A stretch of 44,541 bases of DNA, taken from contig JAQWSL010000005.1 in the NCBI GenBank assembly GCA_029243225.1, forward strand, positions 1 to 44,541, read 5' to 3'. The translations under genes were made by a program, and so were the position numbers. Under the pieces are notes generated by a model. It was given only the letters and a program-made list of their open reading frames with translations, made no database searches and was not told the DNA's origin. The DNA is from Flavobacteriales bacterium. GTDB lineage: Bacteria; Bacteroidota; Bacteroidia; Flavobacteriales_D; Parvicellaceae. Shown here piece by piece: positions 17,905-25,360 of the stretch (the first letter of the stretch is position 1; each line of letters starts with the position of its first letter).

Positions 17905-17912
17905 TACTTTTG
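17905..17912 (+). promoter_or_regulatory. Possible -7 element before the SAM-hydrolase-like gene
   Basis: TACTTTTG matches TAnnTTTG, 46 bp before the start codon at 17959. The nearest upstream TTGs are not at the usual distance, so the assignment is weak. Confidence 0.3.
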
Positions 17913-17958
17913 AATTGCAAATTTAAAAAATATAGGAACATATAATTATCCAATTTAA

Positions 17959-18774
17959 ATGATAATTACACTCACTACTGACATGGGCCTAAGCGACTTC
18001 TATGTTGCTTCAATAAAAGGAAATATTCTAAAGGAACTTCCTAATGCTAATATAGTCGATATAAGTCATGTAATTCGACCTTTTGACATCTCACATGCTT
18101 CTTTTGTTATTAAAAATTGTTTTCATGACTTCCCTAAAGGAACTATTCACATTATTGGAATTAATCCTGAGCCAGATAAAATTAACGGACACCTTATAGT
18201 AGAGAATTACGGTCAGTTTTTTATTGGTTCTGATAATGGTATTTTTTCTCTTTTATTCAACAAGAATCCAGATGGGATTTGGTCTATTAATTTTGATGAA
18301 GATTTAGAATCTCATTCTTTTCCTACAAAAAATATTTTTGTTAAAGTTGCATGTCACATTGCAAGAGGAGGTCTTCCAGCCTTAATTGGAAACCCCATAG
18401 AATCCTTCAACAAAAAAGAGCTTTTTCGAGCCATAGAAGATAACAATAGTATTAAAGGAACCGTAAATTATATAGACACATACGGTAACGTAATTACCAA
18501 TGTCACTAAAGAATTATTTAATGAAGTTGGTAAAAACAAAAGTTTTAAAATATTCTTAACCCGATCTGGTTATTCAATTAATAAAATTCACAAAGCATAT
18601 GGTGATGTTCCTGAAGGAGAAAGGGTTGCATTATTTAGCAGCAGTGGGTTTTTAGAGATTGCCATAAATAAAGGGGTAATTGGTTCTGGAGGAGGAGCAA
18701 ATCAATTGTTTGGATTAAAAATTAACGATACAATTACCATAGAATTTAAACAAGATGATAATTCGAATAGTTAA
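17959..18774 (+). CDS. SAM hydrolase (DUF62, chlorinase/fluorinase fold)
   Basis: The protein has 271 residues. It begins with IITLTTDMGLSDFYVASIKG, the start of the SAM hydroxide adenosyltransferase / fluorinase superfamily, in which an Asp contacts the ribose of SAM. VDISHVIRPFDISHASFVIKN, IGSDNGIFSLLF and the C-terminal YIDTYGNVITNVT and GERVALFSSSGFLEIAIN segments complete the two-domain fold. Ordinary members hydrolyse SAM to adenosine and methionine; halogenation is limited to special lineages. The next gene overlaps by 20 bp on the same strand. Confidence 0.9.
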   Translation: MIITLTTDMGLSDFYVASIKGNILKELPNANIVDISHVIRPFDISHASFVIKNCFHDFPKGTIHIIGINPEPDKINGHLIVENYGQFFIGSDNGIFSLLFNKNPDGIWSINFDEDLESHSFPTKNIFVKVACHIARGGLPALIGNPIESFNKKELFRAIEDNNSIKGTVNYIDTYGNVITNVTKELFNEVGKNKSFKIFLTRSGYSINKIHKAYGDVPEGERVALFSSSGFLEIAINKGVIGSGGGANQLFGLKINDTITIEFKQDDNSNS

Positions 18775-19057
18775 GCTTAACATTAAACCATCTGAAATTA
18801 AAAATTTCAAAGACATATTCAATCTTAACAAGAATAAGATTCTTGGTTTTAAAGGATGTATTGACGTTAATTTATTACAAGAAAAAAGAAACGAATCAAT
18901 TTTTTTCACATACAGTAAATGGGAAAGCTTAAATTCAATTGAAGACTATAGAAACTCGGACATTTTCAAGAGTATTTGGTCTTCAGTAAAACCGTTTTTC
19001 AATGAAAAAGCACAAGCATGGTCATTAGATCAAATCAATCATATTCAAAAGCCATAA
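18755..19057 (+). CDS. ABM-type small dimeric alpha/beta barrel protein
   Basis: The protein has 100 residues and fits the antibiotic biosynthesis monooxygenase (ABM) fold: an N-terminal strand (MIIRIVKLNIKP), the helix IKNFKDIFNLNKNKILGFKGC, a strand with Asp and Val, FFTYSKWESLNSIEDYRNSDIFKSIW and a C-terminal helix. Members act as heme- or quinol-oxygenases or have no known substrate. The start ATG 18755 lies inside the SAM-hydrolase-like gene (20 bp overlap), pointing to coupled translation. Its 3' end overlaps the convergent phosphatase gene by 23 bp. Confidence 0.8.
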   Translation: MIIRIVKLNIKPSEIKNFKDIFNLNKNKILGFKGCIDVNLLQEKRNESIFFTYSKWESLNSIEDYRNSDIFKSIWSSVKPFFNEKAQAWSLDQINHIQKP

Positions 19058-22000
19058 GGAGAATATCATCCATTTGAGTATTGTCTCCCATCCATTGATT
19101 CAAAGCCTCACTATACATCTTATATTGTTGATCCATAGGAAATTGAACAATACTTTCCATTATATGGTGAAACCCTGACATCTTAAATTTCTTATTATCA
19201 CCTCCCCCAAATTGATCAGGAAAACCATCAGAAAACAAATAAATCATATCGCCTTTTTCCAATTGAAAATCCTGTGTTTCAAAAATTTTATCGGAAAGAG
19301 AGAAACCACCAATTGAAAACCGGCTCCCTTTAAGTAAGTTTAACTTTTTATTTCTAAAAATATAACAAGGTCTAATAGCCCCTGCAAACTTCATTAATCC
19401 TGTTTTTTTATTTAAATTCAAAATTGCTAAATCCATACCATCTTTATTAGACTCGTAATCATCTTTTTGATGCAAAACAGTTTTAATATTAATGTCAATT
19501 TCTTTTAAAATAGTAGCCGGATCTCTTTGCTTATGAAAAACAATTGATTCATGTATTAATATGGAACCTATCATACTCACAAATCCGCCAGGAACTCCGT
19601 GCCCTGTACAATCTGCACAAACAATAATTACCTGATCTCCTAAATCCTTAATCCAATAAAAATCTCCACTAACAATATCTTTAGGCTTATACATTACAAA
19701 GCTTTTAGGGAAAATTGATAAAAAATCTTCTTTCTCTGGTAATAACTGAATTTGAATTCTTTTTGCGTAATTAATACTATCTGTCAAATCCTTATTTATG
19801 AGCTCTATTCTTTCCTTCTGACTAACAACTTCTTTGGTTCTCAAATCCAATTCAAACTCAAGAGTTTTCTGAATTTTAATAAGATTACTTTCCCGAATCT
19901 TAATAACAACAGCAACAATCAAAAAAGATAAAATGATTACAATAACAAAAAACCATGCTTTCTTCCAAAATGGGGGCCTAATTTGTAGATTAAACTGTAC
20001 CAAATTCCCTTCAACACCATCAGAATTGTAAGATTTCACATAGTATACATAATCACCATCTGACAACTTAGGATATTTAACAAGATTAGAATTTAAACTT
20101 GCAGACCAATCTTGCTCATAACCCTCAAGAAAATAGCTATAAGTAACTTCTTTGGATTTCCTTAAACTGAGGCCTTTGTTTTCTATAACAACTTCGTACT
20201 GACCATATGGCAAAGAAATATTATCTGTAATTTCAAATACACTATCATTAATTACTATACTATTTATAGTTGTTATTGGAGGAATTAAATTCTTAAACTC
20301 TTCTTTAGAGTCATATTTTATTATCCCATTATCTGTACCAAACCACAACTCATTTCCCCAATCACATATTGCAGATTTTAAAAACTTTACATTAAGTCCA
20401 TTTTTATCATCGTAAACCTCGAAGCTATTGTATTGAGTATTAAATCTACTTACTCCTCCATTATGAGAAACCCAAGTATTATTTTTTGAATCGACCACTA
20501 TACCATAGCAATAATTAGAAAACAAACCATCATTAACAGTATACTGAATAATAGTATCAGATCTAATATGAAAAATACCATTGTCATAGGATGAAAGCCA
20601 CAATTCACCCTTATAATTAGCATCTATCATGTTAATGTTAACCAGGTTTAAGTTCTTTGAAAGTTGAATGTCTTCAATTTGATTATCAACAAACTTTGTT
20701 AAAAAGGCACTTTTAGTACCCACATATATTGAATCCTCAACATTAAAGACATTCCCCACATTATTATGAGACAATCCACTATATAAATTGTATGAACTAA
20801 TTCCATAAGTAATCTTATCTAATTTAAAAACACCGTTTAAAGTACCAATCCAAATTTTATCAGCTATTTCCTTAATGCAAGTAACATTTTCACTAAGACG
20901 GTCGCTAGAAAGCTCTATTTTTTTAAAAAATTGATCTCCATTTGTTTTAACATACACTCCTTTTTCCTCGAAACCTACAAACAGAGAGCTATCTTCGGTA
21001 AAAATGAAACAAACAATTTTATCAATGGGGAGCTTATTTTGCTCAGAATAAACTTCTAAAATTTTAAAATCGTGTTTTCTGAATTTAAAAATTTGGGACT
21101 CACTTGAAGTGTAAATAAAATCATCGTTTACTGAAAAATAGCTATACTCTTTTGGGTCAAACTTATCACGAAAATAAAATGAGAAATAATTATTTGCTTT
21201 TGAAGCTAATCCTGCACCATAAGTCCCTACCCACAGAACCCCTTCTCTATCTATAAAACAAGTGTTTACTGAATTAGAATTTAATCCACTTTTAAAATTA
21301 TAATTATTAATTAGCTTGGGATGGAATCCATCTAAAGAAACTTTTAACAAACCATTATACAGCGTACTTATATAAAGGTTTTTTTCATTTACTAAAAACT
21401 CTCTAACTGCAATATTATCTGGTAAGTTTTTAACATTGAATTCTTCTGCAACAAAAACTCCCTGAGAATTTTTTAAATTAAATAATTTACCATTTTTAGA
21501 TGCTATTAAAATTTCTGAATTAAATGAAATAATATCTACAATAGAAAGGTTTGACAGCTGAGTAATATCTTGAACTTTTGAAAGACTATTTTCATCTTCA
21601 AAGTACTTATAAACCTGCATCCCTTTATTAGATCCAATAAAAAGAAAATCATCGTGGAAAAAGATAGCTTCCAGCAAATATGTTGAAAAAGATTCTAAAA
21701 AAAATTCGAACTTCCCAGATGAATTAACAAAATAAAGCCCTCTATTTTGTGTAGCAAACCATATTCGCCCTTCTGAATCCTCTGCAATATCGTTTACAAT
21801 AGAATTAATTCCATCACCAGCATGTACAACATCAAATTCTTTGTTTTTATATATAGAGGATCCACCCTTTTTATGGCCAAACCAAATATTTCCCTTAGAG
21901 TCTGTATATGAACTAGAGACAAAATTTTCTGCTAGTCTATTTCTAGAATTAAACATCTGAAAAGATTTACCGTCATAGACTCCAACTCCCTCACCTGTTC

Positions 22001-22163
22001 CTACCAACAATAATCCATTCTTATCTTGATCTAGTGTATAAATAAAAGAATGATTTAAGCCCTGCTTAGCACCTAGGTGTTTAAACTTATATTCTTGAGC
22101 TTTAATGAAAAACCCAGAGAAAATTAACAAATAAATAATTAGTGAAAATTTATTTTTATTCAA
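19035..22163 (-). CDS. Beta-propeller sensor with SpoIIE/PP2C phosphatase output
   Basis: The protein has 1042 residues. A signal peptide (1-22) leads to a periplasmic two-component-regulator-type propeller (about 25-660) with repeated 'NGLLLVGTGEGV', 'GNIWFGHKKGG' and 'GELWLSSYDNG' blades. A Y_Y_Y domain follows (about 670-730), then one membrane helix (736-756), a coiled coil (about 760-815) and a PP2C domain (821-1042). The metal-binding Asp residues are in place: GDFYW (D834), ADCTGHG (D851), SDGFPDQ (D979) and QMDD (1032-1033). A ligand or state sensed outside is probably turned into serine/threonine dephosphorylation inside. No histidine kinase part is present. The start is TTG, 2 bp after the upstream stop, so it is the last gene of a five-gene unit. 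The nearby SiaC-like protein is a candidate substrate. Confidence 0.92.
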   Translation of the reverse strand: MNKNKFSLIIYLLIFSGFFIKAQEYKFKHLGAKQGLNHSFIYTLDQDKNGLLLVGTGEGVGVYDGKSFQMFNSRNRLAENFVSSSYTDSKGNIWFGHKKGGSSIYKNKEFDVVHAGDGINSIVNDIAEDSEGRIWFATQNRGLYFVNSSGKFEFFLESFSTYLLEAIFFHDDFLFIGSNKGMQVYKYFEDENSLSKVQDITQLSNLSIVDIISFNSEILIASKNGKLFNLKNSQGVFVAEEFNVKNLPDNIAVREFLVNEKNLYISTLYNGLLKVSLDGFHPKLINNYNFKSGLNSNSVNTCFIDREGVLWVGTYGAGLASKANNYFSFYFRDKFDPKEYSYFSVNDDFIYTSSESQIFKFRKHDFKILEVYSEQNKLPIDKIVCFIFTEDSSLFVGFEEKGVYVKTNGDQFFKKIELSSDRLSENVTCIKEIADKIWIGTLNGVFKLDKITYGISSYNLYSGLSHNNVGNVFNVEDSIYVGTKSAFLTKFVDNQIEDIQLSKNLNLVNINMIDANYKGELWLSSYDNGIFHIRSDTIIQYTVNDGLFSNYCYGIVVDSKNNTWVSHNGGVSRFNTQYNSFEVYDDKNGLNVKFLKSAICDWGNELWFGTDNGIIKYDSKEEFKNLIPPITTINSIVINDSVFEITDNISLPYGQYEVVIENKGLSLRKSKEVTYSYFLEGYEQDWSASLNSNLVKYPKLSDGDYVYYVKSYNSDGVEGNLVQFNLQIRPPFWKKAWFFVIVIILSFLIVAVVIKIRESNLIKIQKTLEFELDLRTKEVVSQKERIELINKDLTDSINYAKRIQIQLLPEKEDFLSIFPKSFVMYKPKDIVSGDFYWIKDLGDQVIIVCADCTGHGVPGGFVSMIGSILIHESIVFHKQRDPATILKEIDINIKTVLHQKDDYESNKDGMDLAILNLNKKTGLMKFAGAIRPCYIFRNKKLNLLKGSRFSIGGFSLSDKIFETQDFQLEKGDMIYLFSDGFPDQFGGGDNKKFKMSGFHHIMESIVQFPMDQQYKMYSEALNQWMGDNTQMDDILLMAFEYD

Positions 22164-22165
22164 GA

Positions 22166-23140
22166 TTAATCAGTTTTAGGTGTAATTGAAACTTTTGGTT
22201 GGTATTTAGGAACTCCACCTATAGGAATAGAAAAGAAAGGCAGTGATTCACCGTATTGATTTGTGATGTAAAAAACCATATTATTGTTATTTACTTTAGT
22301 AGATTTTTTAATTATAAATTGAATATCTAACGACTTCCCTTTTTCTGGATCTTTTATGTAATATATACTTTCAGCTAATAAATTATCACCAGAAACATCT
22401 AAAGAAAAAGACAGAGTAGCCGATGAAAAAAGCTTCATAATTGCACCATTATCTAAGTCAAAATTAGCTTGCTTAACCGAAATAACATGTTCATTAATAA
22501 AGGGATAAATATGACTAACCTCTAAAGGGTTTTGAGGGAGTCTAAAAGAATATTCAAAAGTAAATGAATTACCACCCTCAATTGAGACATTTTTATCAAA
22601 ATTTGAACTCAGGAAATACCTGTATAAATTACCATCATTCCCTTTTATACCTTGAGCTATTAATTTAAAAACATATCCGTAATATCCCTTTGCTAACTCA
22701 CCTTCTGCAGGATTAAATGGACCTAAAGTAATCCATTTATTATCTAACGAAGGGTTTACACCAAAATCTTTAGAAACAATAAGGTTTCCACTTCTAAAAT
22801 TGCCAATAGGATCAACCCCAATTGCATCTTTTTCAGAAATACAACCAGCTCCTCCATAAAGACTAAAATTTGTAATTGTATTAAAGGTTCCACCACTGTT
22901 ATTTTTCTCATCATTTGCACCTCCAGTATCTGGATCAAAAATTCTAATGTAAAATGGCTTTTTATAGTCTTCAGGGATACTAAAGAAAAATGTTTGACAA
23001 TGGTCATCATCACCATAAGAGGGGTGAGCATCAGCACCAAAAGTTACTAAAAATGGAATATTTTCTTCTTTTGCAGGGACTGGCTGACAGTAACACATAA
23101 GAATTGACATAAAACTTGTTATCGTAAAAATTAATTTCAT
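22166..23140 (-). CDS. Secreted protein of unknown function in the CHU_C/PorP/phosphatase unit
   Basis: The protein has 324 residues. Residues 1-18 form a signal peptide; there is no convincing lipobox. The mature part is rich in Gly, Asp and aromatics and predicted mostly beta. Features include FGADAHPSYGDDDHCQTFFFSIPEDY, FDPDTGGANDE (calcium-binding-like acidic loop, about 69-79), SLYGGAGC and a later SFTFEYSFRLPQNP strand. I do not recognise the family. It sits between the PD40/PKD gene (17 bp) and the phosphatase gene (2 bp), so it is probably made with them; a role as an extracytoplasmic part or ligand of the sensor is possible but unproven. Confidence 0.75.
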   Translation of the reverse strand: MKLIFTITSFMSILMCYCQPVPAKEENIPFLVTFGADAHPSYGDDDHCQTFFFSIPEDYKKPFYIRIFDPDTGGANDEKNNSGGTFNTITNFSLYGGAGCISEKDAIGVDPIGNFRSGNLIVSKDFGVNPSLDNKWITLGPFNPAEGELAKGYYGYVFKLIAQGIKGNDGNLYRYFLSSNFDKNVSIEGGNSFTFEYSFRLPQNPLEVSHIYPFINEHVISVKQANFDLDNGAIMKLFSSATLSFSLDVSGDNLLAESIYYIKDPEKGKSLDIQFIIKKSTKVNNNNMVFYITNQYGESLPFFSIPIGGVPKYQPKVSITPKTD

Positions 23141-23157
23141 TAAATGATTTTTCAGCT

Positions 23158-24519
23158 CTAAAGTTTTTTAATTATACCTATAATATTTTTGGGATTAGTA
23201 GAAGACCAAGTTACATATTTGAGTTCTTTAACTTTGTTCTCAAAGCGAAGTTTATCTCCATAATAAACGACACCATCAACTAACCAATAATGCTTATCGT
23301 AAGGTATATCACATGAATAAAAATCCACAAAAAACTCTAAACCATTCTCAACTATTTTACTAACTACATATGGAAGGTTATCGGTTTTAATTTCTAAAGT
23401 ATCTACATATAAATTTTTATAAGTAAAATCAATGTAATTATCTGTTATGTGTAGACTTACATTGTAAGACCCAAGTCGATCAAAACAATAATTCACATTA
23501 TTGCCTTTTAATGAATTACCATCGCCAAATTCCCATTCGTAAGAAACATCTTTTAAATCTGAAAATTGTTCATCTTCAAATTCAAAACAAAAATTAGGTT
23601 CAACCTCTTTAAAAGATGAAGGTCTTGGATGGTTAACATTAAAATATAAGATATGGTCATTATTATAAGCTCCTCTATTTGTAGAAATATATCCTTCTTG
23701 AATACCATCAATCAAAAAAATTGAAAAATCGTTTGCAGATGAGTTTATAGGCTTGGGAAGAAGAATCGGTTTTGTCCAATTATTTTTATAGTATATACTC
23801 CTATAAATATCTGTACCCCCATAACCACCCTCACGATTGGAACAAAAATAAAGCTGATTTTTATGTAAGAAAGGAAAAGACTCCTTAAACCTAGAGTTTA
23901 CAGAATCACCCACTGACACAGGGGCTCCCCATAAACCATTCTCGTTTAGTTTACAAAAATACAAATCTGACTTACCGTTCCCCCCAGGCATATCACTTGC
24001 GAAAACTAACAAATCACCAGTCTCATTTATAGAAGGGTGACCTACGTTATATGTAATGTTGTTGTGAGGGAAAGCTACTGGCGAACTAAAAGTATCATTA
24101 CTTAAAGTAGATTTAAAAATACCTAAACTTGAAAAATCATCTTCTAAATTTAAAGATCTAGTATAGTAAATTGAAGAATCAATATTATTGAAGGTTAAAG
24201 GACCATCATTTAAAGTTGTATTTATAACATTGTTTAAACGTTTTGGTTTGCCTTTAACATTTGCTTGTTTAATTGGAACATAATAGATGTCAAAAAAATT
24301 TAAACCATTTTGATTTTTGATAGACTTAAAGGCGTTTGATTTTGCATCAGTTGCAAAATACAAAATACCATCTCTTAAAAAAGGGGCATAGACATTTTCC
24401 TTAAGCTTACCTAAATCAAGTTTTTGCACATTGTAATCTTGAGCATTTATAAGATTAATAAAACTTATTAATAATAATAAATTAAAAATCTTTAGGGCTA
24501 TATGCTTGTTTTTCTTCAA
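23158..24519 (-). CDS. PD40 beta-propeller plus PKD domain protein
   Basis: The protein has 453 residues. A signal peptide (about 1-26, ending in INAQ) is followed by a TolB-like PD40 propeller (about 30-290). Its repeats contain TLNDGPLTF, VGHPSINETGDLLVFASDMPGG, SNREGGYGGTDIYRS and similar 'GG.D.Y' blades. Residues about 305-370 are a PKD domain (YEWEFGDGNS ... GSYNVSLHITD). Such proteins are common beside PorP/SprF genes and probably stay on the cell surface or in the periplasm. The start is TTG 24519, inside the 3' end of the PorP/SprF gene (38 bp overlap). No C-terminal sorting domain is evident. Confidence 0.85.
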   Translation of the reverse strand: MKKNKHIALKIFNLLLLISFINLINAQDYNVQKLDLGKLKENVYAPFLRDGILYFATDAKSNAFKSIKNQNGLNFFDIYYVPIKQANVKGKPKRLNNVINTTLNDGPLTFNNIDSSIYYTRSLNLEDDFSSLGIFKSTLSNDTFSSPVAFPHNNITYNVGHPSINETGDLLVFASDMPGGNGKSDLYFCKLNENGLWGAPVSVGDSVNSRFKESFPFLHKNQLYFCSNREGGYGGTDIYRSIYYKNNWTKPILLPKPINSSANDFSIFLIDGIQEGYISTNRGAYNNDHILYFNVNHPRPSSFKEVEPNFCFEFEDEQFSDLKDVSYEWEFGDGNSLKGNNVNYCFDRLGSYNVSLHITDNYIDFTYKNLYVDTLEIKTDNLPYVVSKIVENGLEFFVDFYSCDIPYDKHYWLVDGVVYYGDKLRFENKVKELKYVTWSSTNPKNIIGIIKKL

Positions 24520-25360
24520 TAAAATTAAACCTTAAAACCAACTCATTAGAACCATTATTAAAATCACTGAAATAACTAGTAGTGAAATCATAGGAGTATA
24601 TCATCATTAATTGTTTAGAAATGTTAACATTTAACCCCAAAATAAAATCTTGGTTGGTTCTGTAACCAAAATAGAAACCTAATTTACGATTATATTCAAT
24701 TGCTGTGCCAATCTCCATTTGATTAACTTTTGCTACACTTCTTTTGTAAAAGACATAAGATTTCAATAAAAACCTCTCATTAAGCTCATATTTATAAAAA
24801 GCAGATAAATTTATATTTCTAGAATAGCTTTTATTTAACAGGTCCATAAACCCCATGCTTAACGAAAAATCATTTAAAACATAAGAAAATCCAAATCCTA
24901 AATAAGGGTTAATTTCATTATTATTAATACCATTAAATGTTGGATCATTATTCTCAAGCAGTTGAAGTTGAGATCGGTTCAGTCTTGAATTTTTAATTCC
25001 AAGAGACAATCCCATTGAGCAAACACCTTTTGAAAGTAAAAATTTATAAGCAAAATTACCATTGATCATGTTGTTGCTATTTAGCCCAATAGATTCGTTT
25101 AAAAAGTTTACACCTATTCCTACTTGCTTTCGTTTGGTAGGCAGATCTGAGCTAAAGAAAAAATACGTAGGAGCTCCCTGTAAACCTAACCATTGAGTTC
25201 TCATTCCTAAAGAAGCTGATAAATTTTCACTACGGCCAGCAACAGCTGGATTATAAAGAAGCCCAGCTTCGTTAAAATTTGAGAATTCAGGAATGTATTG
25301 AGCATTTAAACAATAAATATTTATAAACAAAAAAGACCATATGAAATATTGTTTTTTCAT
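24482..25360 (-). CDS. PorP/SprF family T9SS-associated outer-membrane protein
   Basis: The protein has 292 residues. The signal peptide MKKQYFIWSFLFINIYCLNAQ is followed by YIPEFSNFNEAGLLYNPAVAGR, the family's opening, and by alternating amphipathic strands of an outer-membrane barrel (RTQWLGLQGAPTYFF, GIGVNFLNESIGLNS, YDFTTSYFSDF). SprF-type proteins are needed to export or anchor a linked CHU_C-domain adhesin by the T9SS. Its gene overlaps the CHU_C gene by 4 bp (ATGA), which strongly suggests that the two proteins are partners. The downstream PD40/PKD gene overlaps by 38 bp. Confidence 0.92.
   Translation of the reverse strand: MKKQYFIWSFLFINIYCLNAQYIPEFSNFNEAGLLYNPAVAGRSENLSASLGMRTQWLGLQGAPTYFFFSSDLPTKRKQVGIGVNFLNESIGLNSNNMINGNFAYKFLLSKGVCSMGLSLGIKNSRLNRSQLQLLENNDPTFNGINNNEINPYLGFGFSYVLNDFSLSMGFMDLLNKSYSRNINLSAFYKYELNERFLLKSYVFYKRSVAKVNQMEIGTAIEYNRKLGFYFGYRTNQDFILGLNVNISKQLMMIYSYDFTTSYFSDFNNGSNELVLRFNFIEEKQAYSPKDF

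Noticed and set aside
17959-18774. True fluorinase or chlorinase
   Set aside because: The family fold is clear, but the context is ordinary housekeeping and no halogenation genes are present; hydrolase activity is the simpler call.
18715-18909. Minus-strand frame across the SAM-hydrolase/ABM junction
   Set aside because: It overlaps two supported genes on the opposite strand and shows no conserved motif.
22756-23040. Alternative frame in the unknown secreted protein gene
   Set aside because: It is a same-strand shadow of the 324-residue frame, which has a signal peptide and good spacing to its neighbours.
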